Program-made: the position numbers and the translations under genes
NCBI GenBank assembly: GCA_021613375.1
Contig: CM038714.1
Span: 41,019,123-41,083,122 of the forward strand
Source: Megaleporinus macrocephalus
Lineage: Eukaryota > Chordata > Actinopteri > Characiformes > Anostomidae
DNA: 64,000 bases
Direction of reading: 5' to 3'
Notes under the pieces: generated by a model
Databases searched by the model: none
Told to the model about the DNA's origin: nothing
What the model saw: only the letters and a program-made list of their open reading frames with translations
Part shown: positions 1-12,300 of the stretch, one piece after another
Layout: each line of letters starts with the position of its first letter
Numbering within the stretch: position 1 is the first letter of the stretch

Positions 1-504
1 TTGAATATATGTTCGTGGCCAAACTCATTCATATGCACCCTCGAACAAATAAACAAATCAAAACAGCAGCGATACTGAAAATAAAGGCATCAATCATGCT
101 GTGTTGCTGTGAAAGCTAAACAGGAAAGCTGAGAGGGCTCATTTATTTATTTATTTCTAGCTTTTTTTCATTGCCCTCAAGTGTTTTTTGTGGCCCTAAT
201 GCTACACATGCACTCATTCCAGCTTTACTCTGTCTCTCTCCCTTGCTCTCTCTCTCTCTGTCTCTTGAGACACTCGGCTAATGAGTGTTTCCACTGCAAT
301 TTGTAGGTCAGGCTTCAGGAAATCCATTATGACTTGCAGTTGTTAGACACAACACTCACTCCTCAGCTAGCATCTCTGTCTCTCTGGGTTGTTACTATCC
401 TCTCTCTGTTATCGACACTGTGAAATTTAGTCTTTAAACAGCCAAGGGTCACTGGCAGATCCAGAGTTATGTTATTCACTCCTATAAGATAACTCTTTAA
501 GAGA

Positions 505-690
505 GTGGTTTTAACCCGGGTCCTGGAGGACCCCCGGCCTGAACATTATTGTGTTTTCCTGCTATAACACACTGGGTTCAACTCAGGAAGGATTTGTTTA
601 TTAGCTGATTAGTTAGAAAAATACAAGACTGCACAGGGTAGGGGCTCCTACTGGACCTTTGGTTGGCCTCCAGCAGAGTTGAATTCCAAC
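505..690. repeat. Possible interspersed repeat ('GGTCCTGGAGGACC' type)
   Basis: The sequence opens with GGTCCTGGAGGACC, a perfect short palindrome, followed by text about a 'lost' Pro/Asn-rich reading frame typical of a common fish interspersed repeat. The recognition is from memory of that wording. No terminal repeats or target duplications were found. Confidence 0.35.
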
Positions 691-1383
691 CTGTGTCTCA
701 CACGATGCAGCCACCCCATTCCTTAACTTACACATCCAATCTAGCCAATCAAGGACTTTCTAAGAAGCCAATTATGTGTGGCAGATTGAGGTTTCAATTA
801 TTCACCAAAGGAAGGTAGATCATGAGGATGACCATTGCATTATGAACTAAGCATAAAGGTGGATGTATCTTATTATTTTTAACTGTAAAGTAGTGATACA
901 GTATGCTATCTGCAAGCATTTTTAGGCATACAAACATAGCCAAACCTGGACTTTCTTTATTTTACATTTTTACTGGACAAAAAACAATCAATAACAGGCA
1001 GAATAAGGCTGATTGGAACCATAAACCACTGTAGGAACTTATAGAAGTCACTAGAAGTCTCCTTGATTTGATGGAATCTGCTAAGTGGTGTGTTTTTATT
1101 GCTCTGCTTGGCTCTGAGACGAAACAAAACAGCAAAACAGTGTTGAAATAAAGGCTGATAAACTTCAATCTGCTTACCTTGAACAAATGAACACGGCATC
1201 CAGATGACTCTACAGAGAGTTTCACAGGCAAACATGACACCCAGTGCACGCCTAGTGCTTTTCTAGTTTAAGGTGAAAGTTGACATTTGTTTGTCTTAAA
1301 GAAATTTTAAAGAAAAGTTATTTATGTGCAAACCATTGGCATTAAGAATTATCATATAACCCAGTTTGCATTGATTTCCTTGT

Positions 1384-1850
1384 AGACTTTATGTCCAAAA
1401 GTATATGTAAACACGATCCATGTCCAAACATATACATACATTCCTTCTAAATACTGAATTTATAAGCGTTTAGTTGTACAAACACAGCTTATGTAAATTC
1501 CACAGAAAAGCACTGGCAACAGAATGGGATGCTTTGGATCAGATGCACATGAGCATAAGGTCACCACGCCCAACGCCAAGCATAATGCCCCACAGCATTT
1601 GGCTGTGGAGCAGTGGAACTGTATTCTTTGGAGAAATGGAGCTCCATCCTAAACCTTTGGAATCCAGAACTAATCATCCAACATGAGTGGCTAATGCTCT
1701 TGTGGCTGAATGCAGTCGAGTCCTCACAGCAATGTTCCAACATCTATCGTAAAGCTCTACCTGATAAGTTGAGACTATTACAGCAGCAAAGGGGGAACTC
1801 TCCTGATACCCAGAGGGAATATTGGATGAGCAGGTGTCTACAGACTTTGT
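1384..1850 (+). mobile_element. Fossil Tc1-like DNA transposon, internally deleted
   Basis: The left edge (about 1384-1415, 'TGTCCAAAAGTATATGTAAACAC') resembles the terminal inverted repeat of Tc1/mariner elements common in fish. Inside are two pieces of a decayed transposase gene: around 1595-1640 'GCTGTGGAGCAGTGGAAC' with the following Trp-rich stretch, and around 1690-1800 the 3' coding end, running through 'CACAGCAATGTTCCAACATC' to 'GCAGCAAAGGGGGAAC'. The middle of the gene, including the central catalytic region, is missing and frames are broken, so it cannot be active. No right-hand terminal repeat was found. Confidence 0.7.
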
Positions 1851-2159
1851 AGTGTAGTTATTGTGGTTATGAATAATATGGGTCAGGATTTAAGCCCACT
1901 GATTAAAACCAAGTCCCAGAAGTTCTGTCTACACTCTTTCAAGAATCTCTAAAAACAGGTTCTAAAATAGTTTATTTTGGATGTATAGTGGAAAGCAAAT
2001 GTCTTGGTGTAGAACACAAGTTGCCATCATTTGTCAAGACCTGACATTCACAACAAAAACTGTATCTGAAGGTGCTGTAGATGCCAAATGTTCAGACAGA
2101 CCTACATGTAGAATGTTCTTACTATTATTCTTGTATATGTAACACTGATGAGGCAGGAC

Positions 2160-2490
2160 ACATGTGCAGAGTACCTTTATTCAGGGGTTATTACATGCAA
2201 GGGTAAACACACAGGCAGGCAGGTACACAAAGGAAGAGTCTGTAATAAAACAGACAGTCAACACAGAGCAAGGGTCACAAACACCAGAGGGAGTGGAACA
2301 AATATAAACAACAGGAAAAGAGCTTAGAATTGCACAATGAAATACCAGGACTTTGCAAGGAGCAAAGCCAAACGGTGGGGTGAATAGGGGAGAGATAATG
2401 AGTCCTAAATTAGTCACAGGAGGGTGTGATCATGAGTGGACGGAGCCTCAGTGGAGCAGAGGCTGGTGTGGATCAGTCCAAAAATGTAAT
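2160..2490 (-). mobile_element. LTR-like retroelement remnant
   Basis: Read on the minus strand, this resembles the pyrimidine-rich LTR or 3' end of fish retroelements that end near an AATAAA-like word followed by a CCCTGAATAAAGG-type stretch (the plus strand shows CTTTATTCAGGGG near 2176). No paired repeat, primer-binding site or gag-pol sequence accompanies it. It would be a solo LTR or a 3' fragment. Confidence 0.35.
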
Positions 2491-4369
2491 AGTTTATGTA
2501 ACACTGGATGAAGTTCTTCATAGTAGCCCCCCTTTTTCTTTAATGCAGCTTTAAACACTCCTGTCAGCCAGTTTCAAGAGAGCTACCTGAGGTGCATTTC
2601 TAACAGACTCGAAAAAGGTCCAGATATGCTTACATTGTGCATTTGGAAGTAAATTCCGAAGCAAATTAGATATTCCCAAGTGGAGCAACTGTCTAAATGC
2701 ATTGACCTTGTCAGTAAGATATTGTGAATTTGATCCTTGTGGCAATGCCACATTCATCCGTGGTCAGGAGCCCAAAATAAGACACAGAAAACGTAGTGCT
2801 TCTTCTCAACACAGCAGTTCCACTGTTTGGCAGTGGCTGATGTGCAGGCAGGCCACTTCAATCCATACATGTACAGTTGATACTACAGTCAATACTACAG
2901 TTGATACTGGTAGACATTTACAGTTTGCATTCTACTCTCCAATGACGTGATGTGTTAGCAGCAGCTTAAGAAGATGTGACAGATGTATCTAAGTAAGCAC
3001 ATACTAGCCTTTAATAGTTAGGTTTCATTGTGTTAAAGCAGTAGTGATAGTTAGCACATGGGCATTGGTCCCAACCATAAAGAAACAAATTCAGTGATGA
3101 TAACTGTATCAGGTGTGTCCAAACTTTTAACTGGTATTGTTCATCTGTCTGAAAAGGAGGAAGTCATTCAATAGGGCTGTACACTGACATACAACGTCTG
3201 GAATCATTGTTTTCAGTAATACAAAACCAGTTTGATTAAAACATGAATGATTCTATGACTCTAATTTCTAATTCGTGAGAAACGGCAAAATTGTACACGT
3301 GTTCAGAACGATGAACTGATCTGTAGCTCTATCATATTTGAAAGACAGATAACGTTTCAGTAAATTATCGGTTTTACTGATATAGTGTCTGATTACGCTA
3401 TTAAGAACACTTCAGTGGGCAAGCTGCCATAGATTGTCTCATCACAGCTGCCACAGCTACAACTCTGCAGGTGAATGAAGACCAAGCAGAATAGACAGAA
3501 CTAGCACAAAAAGATAAAAAGATATTTTTACATTGCAGATACAGTCTTCACTGGTGTTTTACCCGCAAACATCTCACCTTCAGATAATTCCAGTTCATTA
3601 AATTTTACAAAAGCTAATAAAAATGGCCAAGGCTTGTATCTTCATAATGGTAGTTTTACAGATGGGGACAAAAACAGTCACTGAAACCTGAATTAAAACA
3701 TTCATCATGGAATTTTCACACGATGTAAATGACAGCTGCCCTGTTCCAATGATGTAGAAAAATAAAATTGGACAACAATAGAGATAAAGAACAAGTGAAA
3801 TATGATATACTTCAAAGTTACTTTGCTTAACAAAGTTATTTTCAAATTAAGTGTTTCAAAAACATATATATGTATAATGTTTTACTGCCTTTTGCTGTTC
3901 TATTTTATAGTTTTTGACCTAAAAAAACCTAGTACGATGGTAAAGACATCAAAACTATGATGCTTATTCATTTCCAAGCAGCACTTTAATACCTATTCTG
4001 TGACAAACTGGAAGCCAGTGTTAAGATTTTAGAGCTGGAGTACTGTGCTCTACTCAGTCCTGGCTCAAACTTTTGCAGACGCATTCTGAATAAGGTGTGG
4101 TTGTATTAATGGTCTTTTTTAATGTCCAGGAAAGAGACCATTCCAGTTGCCCACCCTGCTAGAGATAAAAGCATGGATGCATTGTTGGGACACCAAAGCT
4201 TTGGTTCTGGCTATATAAAAGATGATAAAAGGCTGTTGTGGTGATTTTTTGATATGGCCAGTGGTGGTGAGCAGAACAGGACTTCAGACTTGTTTGTCTC
4301 TGTTCCCAAAAGAGTGTGAATGTGTTTTGTAAGTCAAATAGAAGCTAATGGACAGGAGTGCCAGACTTA

Positions 4370-4720
4370 ATAAGCTCTGTGAACGAGTGCATTTTTGCAC
4401 TCATATAACCCAGCGTGACGGAGGGCTAAAGCACCCGATGGTGACCTGACTCATAGTTTCCATGCTTTGATACTCATACACACTGCAGTTCACACTTCTA
4501 AACAGTAATTAAGCTTAATCACATAAAATTCATTTAGCCGATTTACAGCATGTCAGCTGCTCGCAAAAGCCAAGTTCTTGAATTTTTATTGATAGGCTTT
4601 TCCATGCTTCTTTCCAGCAACTTGATTTTGTCACAGTAATTAGATTCAATGCCTATCACTCGCACAGAGCGATGAATTATTCAAATTGATATGAGAATGG
4701 GTGTGAGCTATTAGTGAATT
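4370..4720. promoter_or_regulatory. Candidate non-coding element with homeodomain-like words
   Basis: This stretch is non-repetitive and denser in complex words than its surroundings. It contains several AATTA/TAATT-type sites (near 4506, 4570, 4640 and 4675) and a perfect hairpin at 4385-4402. That makes it a possible intronic enhancer, but sequence alone cannot show conservation or function. Confidence 0.25.
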
Positions 4721-6222
4721 CTTGTTGCTTTTTTTTTTTCATACAGATGTCTCTCAGTTTGTTGAAAAGATCACAGTTTAGAGGGTGGGAACTCAGACTC
4801 GAAATTAAAACCAATTCAGTTTATTTAGCTTATTATAGTTCAGGCAGCTTGAGACATCACAGCAATATTATTCACGTCAATAACTATTCAGTGGAAAGTT
4901 TGTGACCGATGACGCACAATCCACAACAGACTCTTAAATCTTATGCTTTTCACTTTCTCTTGCCGTTTCTGACATCTTTATTCTATAGTGGCTTTATACA
5001 CTGCATACACCCTACACTTTATTTGAAGCCCCTGCCTACAACTTGCTCTCACTGGACACTTTATTAGAAAGCCTTACGTTCTACTTCCCCTCACTGGCCT
5101 CCTTGCCTTATAGGTCCACTAAATAGGTGTACTGTTACAGACTGTAGTCCATCTGCACAATAGCCTTCTAACCACATTCATCATTGATCAGTTGTATTTC
5201 TGATGTATTTCTTAAATAGATTGCTGTAAAGAGAGATACATTCTTGGAGATACAGGCCAGCTTCTTATCAAAGACGTTATTAGATATTAGTACTTTCAGC
5301 AGTTTTAAGATTCTGGCTGTTTCAGGACCAGGTCTAAAATGCCCACGTCCACTTGGCCTCACCGATGTCAACATAAGGACCGTTTAATTACTTTGTTAGC
5401 TCAAGTGAAGAGTAACAGATGAGCCCTTGTAGGGGCAAGTGATCAAGTGAACACAAGGCAGTGTTTTCTGCTTCCAGTGTTTCCTCAACAATGGTGGACA
5501 AAGCTGTCTATAAGCTATAGCAGTAAACTACTTTAATATGCTCAATATTTTAAAACCTAGCTTTCAATTTGCTTAATTCCATTTCTTATACAGAGCTAGC
5601 TAATACTAACTAACTAACTTTCCTCAGTATGCATATGATATATGGCTAAATACAGCACCAATAATGGCACTGCACCAGTTTTAGGCAATTATTCACAAAT
5701 GTTATGTATGCTATGTGTCTCAAAAACATTGTTATGTGATGTACTGTGTAAAGACAGACTGCTATAAACAAGGCATGTAAATGATGATATACATTATACA
5801 GAGGATGCAAAAAAAAATGTGCAAAAATACATCAGCCATAACATAAAAAAAACCCACCTTGTTTCTACACTCACTGTCCATTTTATAAGCTCCACCTACC
5901 ATACAGGAGCACTTTGCAATTCTATAATTACAGACTTAATTTCTGTTATTTCACAGATTTTTATGACAGTAAATTTCTTTGCCAGCTCTCTGGCTCTCCC
6001 TCAATATAAGCTCTGGGACCACCAGTGTGTGCTGGAATAACCCCGTCACACAGCGTTTGTATAAAACACTGCACCTGTGAAACAGAAGAAATGGAGTAAA
6101 GAGTAAGTGACATATTGTGCAGCTGCAGATGGGCTACAAACATGCATCTATGTAGTGGATGTTTTGAAAATGGGCATTGAGGGTAGCTACAAATTTGCAT
6201 TATCGAATAAACTTAAAAATGA

Positions 6223-6472
6223 ATACATATCGTTGCTGTCCAATGATCTCCATTTTTGATGATTTCTATTTTTTCTACATCAATTAAATAAGCAGCTGAC
6301 GTGTAGATTGCAGGGAAATGTAATGATGAATGGACCAATAGACATTTTCCAAAATAGCTTGGAAAAAATTCTGGTTCCATTGACTGCCATTGAAACCGAA
6401 GACAGTTTTTGGCCTCTCCTTTAAAGTTCCCATTTTGGGGATACGTGTTTTTCATTGGACAGCGATTATATG
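6223..6472. mobile_element. Small non-autonomous TIR element ('GCTGTCCAATGAAAA' family)
   Basis: The left end reads 'ATCGTTGCTGTCCAATGA' and the right end, reverse-complemented, reads 'ATAATCGCTGTCCAATGAAA'. This gives matching inverted ends about 250 bp apart with no coding capacity, the structure of a MITE. Related pieces occur at about 20255-20455, 31018-31110 and 48985-49080. It ends less than 50 bp before the anaphylatoxin-1 acceptor. Confidence 0.65.
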
Positions 6473-6520
6473 ACTTTTGTATGGTGGTGTTTAACTGAGT
6501 TATGTGTGTGTTTTTGACAG

Positions 6521-6635
6521 AACCGTCAGATCCAACCCAGTTGGTGGGCTGTTGTGAGTCTGGTCAGAACTGGGCCTCTGAATACCAGCACTGCAACCAC
6601 CTCCCTACTGTGCCTCACCACAATTCTGTCTGTGG
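6521..6635 (+). CDS. fbln2: fbln2 exon: anaphylatoxin-like module 1
   Basis: This exon encodes two bases completing a codon, 37 whole codons, and two bases of the next. The acceptor is TTTTTGACAG (6511-6520) and the donor is GTAAGA at 6636. The translated core is 'GCCESGQNWASEYQHC' followed by 'VPHHNSVC'. The Cys-Cys pair, the downstream Cys residues and the Trp between them fit the first anaphylatoxin-like module of fibulins 1 and 2, a small disulfide-bonded helical fold. The closing Cys-Cys comes from the next exon, so the module spans the intron. The last two bases (GG) join the A of exon 2 to give Gly, producing '...SVCGVVQEQCC', which fits the family closely. The entry phase is 1. Exon limits are predicted, but phase agreement on the 3' side makes them firm. 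Confidence 0.88.
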
Positions 6636-6879
6636 GTAAGAGTGACTTGTGCTGTGGTTCTTTTTTGCAGATTGATTCTGTCAGAGGGAATATTGTAACT
6701 ACATTTTTGGGGGGCTTGATATTTTTTACCTATTACACACGGCAGGGATTTGAGGAAGAATTTGAGTTGGGGGTGCCAAAATTTTAAGCAAAAAAAATCT
6801 AACTTTGAAATGTAATTTTGAATTACAGAAAAGTCAAAAGTACAGTTACAAAGTACTTATACTTCATTACTTCCCATTC

Positions 6880-6995
<116 letters not shown>

Positions 6996-7914
6996 CCAGT
7001 GACTAATCAGAGATTCAGTTCAGCTTAAATGCACATCAGAGATGATACGCAATGATGACATTATTGTGTCAATATGAATTTGTTTCAATACGAAGGTTCT
7101 AAAGCTCCTTATGTTTTAGCAATATACCCTCAACACAGCTAGCAGTGGGTGTGGGAAGTGATTCAGCTTGCTGTAATGGAAATGTGCTGTTGACCTAAGC
7201 AGTGTATAGCCACTGTGCATTTAGAAAATATATAAATAAAACCTCCAAACACATCATAAAATAAGCACACACTTTGGGACAAACTGAATAAAAAATTGGT
7301 AACACAGTAATAGTGTTCCATCATGCAATATATGCAGCATAATAAGTAAGAGCTTTTCAAAAGGCTACTGTAGTGGTGTCTTTTTAATGTTGTGTTTGTT
7401 TCACCTGTGTCCTACGTGAGACTTAGTATATATAAAGAAAATCACATATATTAAAGATCTATGTCAAGTGAAGCTTTAGATGTCTGCCAGAAAGGATATG
7501 ATAAAAAAGAAAGTAAGAAAACCCAAATTCTTAAAATCAGAACTGGATTTTAAGTGCAGGAAAATATAGTAAACTGCCTGGCAAACATTTCCTTTTGACT
7601 TTTGATCAGAAACCAAGATTTGTTTATCAGTAAATCTTGTAGTATTAACATGAATTAACGTTTGCCTGTAGTCTTTTTTTCACACACAATTAAAATTGAA
7701 ATTGAGATGCTGAAATTTTAATAGCCGTTTTAGCATTTATTTTCTACATCTCAAGAATTCAGTTTATACTTAAATAAATTCCACTAGTAAATATAAAATT
7801 TTGACCTGCAAACAGTTTTTACATAAATAATTGAATTATTAATAATTTTTTAAATAAAATTATAAACTTTTGCTATAACTCTGATTCAAAGTGAGAACAG
7901 AATGCAATGATGCA

Positions 7915-8395
7915 CAAAACATTTAAATGTTTAATTTACAATTGTATACAGTGTTGAAAAGCATTTCAGCAACATGTTTTTAAAAAGTTGGGACAGGTTT
8001 ATGTTTGCCAGAATGTTACATCACAGAGCAATTGCTGTAGTTTTGAAGTTTTAGAATGTTTCTCATTCCTTTTTGATTTAGGATTTCAGCTGTTCAGTTT
8101 GGGATTGCCTTCGCCTATTTTTACCCTTTAGGCCAGTTTAGCACCCAGACTCTTATACTACAGAGTAACCACCATGCTGTTGTAATCTGTTCAGAATGTG
8201 GTTTAGCATTGCTTTACTTGTTATACTGAAATAAGCAAGACCTTCCCTTAAAAACACTGGATAGCAGCATATTTTGCTCCTGCACTTAATGGAGCCTTCA
8301 CAGATGAGCAAGTCACCCCCCATACTGCACTCCCCCCATACTGTCATGGAAATTTTTCCTGTCCATCTTAATCGAGCTTGGGCCAAGAGAAGGCA
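7915..8395. mobile_element. Diverged copy of the 'AAAAGTTGGGACAG' repeat family
   Basis: The phrase 'AAAAAGTTGGGACAGGTTT' near 7983 is followed by text ('CTTTTTGATTTAGGATTTCAGCTG', split by drift) that is collinear with a longer copy at 36440-37340. Both copies share the order 'GCTGTTGT', 'TTAGCATT', 'GCAAGACCTT'. It is a decayed DNA-transposon-like interspersed repeat. I do not assign a superfamily. Confidence 0.6.
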
Positions 8396-8509
8396 GCAGC
8401 ATTTCTAAATCTGAATACATGAATACATTGATTGAGAGGTAACTGAATGTAATTTTGGATCATTTCTATTGGTGCGTTTATCATGAAACTTTAACTCAGT
8501 GCAAAGGGA

Positions 8510-8745
8510 AGTGGCGGCACAGTGGTGTAGTGGTTAGCACTGTACTCTACCCATGCTTGAGTGGGCTTCATCCCACAGTCCAAAGACATGCCTGTTAGGT
8601 TTATTAGTCACTCTAAACTGCCCATAGATGTGAGTGTGTGTTGGCCATGCAATGGACTGGCGACCTACCCATGGTTGCCCAATGACTGGGATTTCTTATA
8701 GTCACTTACTTAGCACAGTAGTTTAGCCCCATCCATTCTCGACAA
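8510..8745 (+). repeat. tRNA-type SINE, decayed
   Basis: It starts 'GGCGGCACAGTGGTGTAGTGG', the tRNA-like promoter head of a very common fish SINE. It continues with 'CCCACAGTCCAAAGACATGC' and 'TGGACTGGCGACCTACCC', both typical of its body. The middle is shortened relative to the usual form. It is not a functional tRNA gene. Confidence 0.75.
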
Positions 8746-9183
8746 AGTTATAAGGCAGCCAAATTCCAGCGGAGGGAAGTTTATTTTCATTAGTCTTGCA
8801 GACACAGTAACAACAGCAGCCTGTTTAGCTCTATAAGAAAAAAAGGGGGTGTAATCAAATGTGTTAGCTGTAAAAAAGAATTAGAAGTGTTTGCATACAT
8901 AAAAGCAGAACACAATGAACACAGTGACACAATATACCAAAAAGTGAAATGACTTTTTTGGATGATGTGAATATTAATCTGAAACTGGATAACAGGAAAG
9001 TCACAGCACACAGTAAAAAAACTGTAATTAGTTAGAAGGTCCATTCACATACTGTAGGCCTCAGACACCTTTTTGTAGTTTTACCATTAACATCAGGTCC
9101 CTAGGTACAGCATACAGAATGTTTTATAGCATGCTAATGGAATATTGTTAATCACTGCCTCAATTTGTGTGTATGTGTGTTAG

Positions 9184-9313
9184 AGTGGTTCAGGAGCAGT
9201 GCTGTGCTGGTGCTCTGAGAGAGAGCAGGTGTTTAACTGGAATGAATGCAGCCAAAGCTGGAGAAGTGTGTGAAGATAGCAACAGCCCGCTTTGTGGAGA
9301 GGACACCCAAAAG
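9184..9313 (+). CDS. fbln2: fbln2 exon: anaphylatoxin-like module 2, with GC donor
   Basis: The exon gives one base finishing a Gly codon, then 43 codons starting 'VVQEQCCAGALRESRC' and ending 'LCGEDTQK'. The opening Cys-Cys closes module 1 and begins module 2, as in fibulins 1 and 2. The acceptor is the UG-rich GTATGTGTGTTAG. There is no GT at the expected end. Frame and homology place the end at AAAAG, followed by GCAAGA (9314 onward), which matches the known GC-donor consensus AG|GCAAGT. Ending here leaves phase 0, exactly what the next exon needs to give 'TQK|ECCSCC'. A GT donor a few bases later, at about 9331, breaks the frame and adds a CA-repeat tail, so I prefer the GC donor. Confidence 0.85.
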
Positions 9314-9347
9314 GCAAGACACACATACACGTGCACACACACACACA

Positions 9348-9790
9348 CAAGTCAAGTCAAGTCAAGTTTATTTATATAGCGCTTTTTACAACAATGTTGT
9401 CTCAAAGCAGCTTTACAGAGTTTTGAAAACAGACATATATCCCCCAGTGAGCAAGCCAGAGGCAACAGTGGCAAGAACACCTCCCTCAGACTGGAGGAAG
9501 AAACCTTGGGAGGAACCAGACTCACAAGGGGAGACCCATCCTCCTCTGGTCAAACAGTATTTACAGATTAAACTAAATATTAAATAAAAGAGTCTCTGTT
9601 TGAAATCTGGATAGCAAAGCTTTAGAAGCTGCACAGATAGAGGCAGTGTATGACTGAGGCAGTCTATGACTGAGGCAGACTCTGACTGAGGCTTTATGTA
9701 AAGTGGACGTGAGCTGAAACAGTCCCATCCTATCTCAATGCTGGTACATCTGGATGACACAGTGATGTAACTGAGGGTGTAGCAGTAGAT
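9348..9790 (+). repeat. Teleost interspersed repeat ('TTTATTTATATAGCGC' family)
   Basis: A short tandem run of GTCAA at the head leads into 'TTTATTTATATAGCGCTTTT', then 'CAAAGCAGCTTTACAGA' and 'ACCTTGGGAGGAACCAGACT'. These phrases, in this order, mark a widespread fish repeat. A simple internal repeat 'CAGTCTATGACTGAGG' occurs near 9640-9690. Any open reading frames across it on either strand are incidental. Confidence 0.75.
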
Positions 9791-11605
9791 ATATAAGAAG
9801 GTCACACACAAATTGATTTTTTTTTTTATATATACTTTTAGCAAATAACATGAACCCTCATTGATCCATTATATATATAAACATTTAGTGAGTTCAAGAT
9901 TTGTTAGTTTGGAAAGGTTTGTAGGTTTGTTCAGTTTCGGCTCTGTTTGTTTGCTAGCGCATGTACGTGTGTTGGGAAGGTCTATTGAATTTATATAGGT
10001 TATACTAAAAATAAGGGTGTTAGCTGCAGTCAGCTCAAATACTAGGCTTTACACAAACTACACCGCCAGTAAATCATATGAAGAAAACAAGACAGAAGCA
10101 GATCCACCTGCAACACCACCAGAAGCTTCAGTGGCCAAGAAACTAGCAAGCAGCGAGTATGTATAAAGAGAATGTCTGATGTTTTTTTTCTGTGCAAGAG
10201 TCAGGTTTTGTTTTACTCTCACTTGTGTTGGGGAAAAAAGTCTTATCCGGAAAATCATAGAGGTAACGCAGCGGCCATCTATGCAAACATTGTCTTGATG
10301 ATGACATTACGGGCGAATAATGGATGTCTATCAGAGGAGAGCTTCATCAGCACAGTTTGTTTATTTAAGGTGAAGAAAGGCAGGAGGGTGTACTCTGTGT
10401 TTCTGTTGGATGATACTGGGTTTATCCGAAATTCAACAACAAGATGTTTGGCCTCCATGACCATTCAGTTGTATGATTCTAAAAGGAAGTATTGGCATCA
10501 ATAAGCTGTTACTGACTAAGAAGAAATGAGATACAGCCACTTTTTAAGACGGGACTTTGGAAGCATGGAATAATATCCCTGCAGATTTCTTTAAAAAAAC
10601 TGAAAGCAATGGAGGAAAATGTACATATTATATTTAGTTGTTAAAGCTTTGTATACTGTCAATGTTAAAGAATCTTGAGAATCTTGAGTTTTTCACAGAA
10701 CTGGTTATGGATTTAATAAGCGTGCTGTAGCTTAGCCCACTATTTCATTTCATGTTCCATTTTTTGTTTGTGTTTGGTTTGAAAACAACTATCAGAGGTA
10801 CCAACATACATGAACATATATTTACACATACTTAGACAGATTACATATATAACGGTTGGTGTGTGTATGTGTGTGACCTCAAGCCACTTTGTTTGTTGCT
10901 TCTCATTTTAGTTCTTCTCTTAACTTTACTTGGTGTTCTTTGCTCAAATTCAGAAGTAAGTGAGTGAATCAGAAGTTAAAAGGTTAATAAAAAAAAGTCA
11001 CGGTTGATTTGGAATGTGTTTATTAGCAGTTTCTCAAGTTTTCTAAACTGGCAGTATGATTTCATAGTTCCTCATAAACATTGGCCCAGACTGAAGCCTC
11101 ATGTGTTTTTGGTTTATTTTATGGAATCATACACATTTGCACTGAGTTTTTCAAATTTACTGGAATAGAAATGAAAGCTAAGCTTATGCATTTGGTATGT
11201 TCTGAGGTTGTAAACAAGTGAAATATAAAGTTACTCCTTGAGCATTGGGTGTAATAAAAATACAGCTTTCAGAAGGAAGCATATTGGACTGGCCTTCGTC
11301 ACCACTTCTATAGGGAACAGCGTAATAGCATGTGTGCTATAGAGGTTAGAGGCCTTTTGTAATGAAACACTGAATAGGTGAACATTGCCTCATGCCACCA
11401 GTGCAATAAACCACCCCACTACCCCCTCACCCCATCCCTTTACTCTCCAGTCCTCAGAATAGAGCTTCCCATGGGTCGGCCTACAGAGCACAACTCCACT
11501 TTTATGGTCATAATAGCAAATCTGTTCTTCATGGTGACCTGTCTGCTCGTTGAACCTTTTCTAAACCCATCTAAATAAAGCAACCTAATGCCACTGTAAT
11601 GGTTT

Positions 11606-12300
11606 GTCATGCTCCAAGGAACTCCTCTTTCTGTCCTCAGCCAGGCTGGTGAGAAAGTTGTTGTGTGTGTTGTTGAATTTTTAGGGGACGGACCATGACA
11701 CACTGCTCGTCAGAAGTCTGGTGACACCTTGTCCTCTTTGAAATAAATTAGAAATAAAAAAGTTTGATGTCTGCTGTAAAACCTAGCTCTGGACATCTAC
11801 TGTCAGTAACCCCTCCCACCACCAAAGGTCTCAATCCCTGGAATTCTGACTGGATCAGCTTTCCTTCACCTGGCCCCAATTAATGCTTAGTTAAATACCC
11901 CTCCACTTTTCACAGGCAAGCGCGAAGTATTGCCAGTATCTCTTGATCTGTAAACTGAGCGTTTCCCATTGCTGTTGCCTCTACGTGCATGATTCTCTGC
12001 CTGGTTTTTTGTGGATTACGTCTATTGTCTTTTGCCCCCTTCTTGGATTTGTCTGCCTGGATCTATTGTCTGCTGGTAAGGAACCTCTGCTCTGCCCCTT
12101 GACCACTGCTTTTCGTCTTTGCCCCTATCGGACTTCTTGGCCTGCACACACTGACTGCCTTTCTGGTTTTTACCCATCTGCCCTGCCTCTGACCTCGATT
12201 ATCAGTTCCCCTGCTGGTTTAATAAATAATATTACCTGCATATGGATCCCGACCCATTGTCTGAGTCCGTCTCGCCACATCTACTATGGGTACCATGCGG
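11606..12300 (+). mobile_element. LTR-like retroelement remnant
   Basis: The pyrimidine-rich body, repeated 'CTGCCT' and 'TTTGCCC' words, an AATAAA-containing 'GGTTTAATAAATAAT' near 12218 and the run-on 'GGATCCCGACCCATTGTCTGAG' resemble the R/U5 end of fish Gypsy-type LTRs. The start 'TGTCATG' at 11606 is a typical LTR edge. No internal region or second LTR was seen, so a solo LTR or a fragment is likeliest. Confidence 0.45.

Larger units (their letters stand above)
1..6520 (+). other. fbln2: Intron upstream of the anaphylatoxin-1 exon (3' part)
   Basis: No exon could be supported here. The stretch holds a weak repeat near 505-690, a Tc1-like fossil, an LTR-like remnant on the minus strand near 2160-2490, a less repetitive stretch around 4370-4720 with homeodomain-like TAATTA-type words, and a small TIR element just before the exon. 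The next exon starts in phase 1, so the missing upstream exon must end one base into a codon. I expect that exon to encode the Cys-rich and acidic N-domain, lying upstream of the window. Confidence 0.7.

Noticed and set aside
1..6520. Search for the fibulin N-domain exon upstream of anaphylatoxin 1.
   Set aside because: No Cys-rich or acidic open segment with splice sites was found; it should lie upstream of the window.
8510..8590. tRNA-like start 'GGCGGCACAGTGGTGTAGTGG'.
   Set aside because: It continues as a SINE body and cannot fold as a complete tRNA.
9413..9844. 143-aa minus-strand open frame.
   Set aside because: It lies in the 'TATATAGCGC' interspersed repeat and has no protein-like features.
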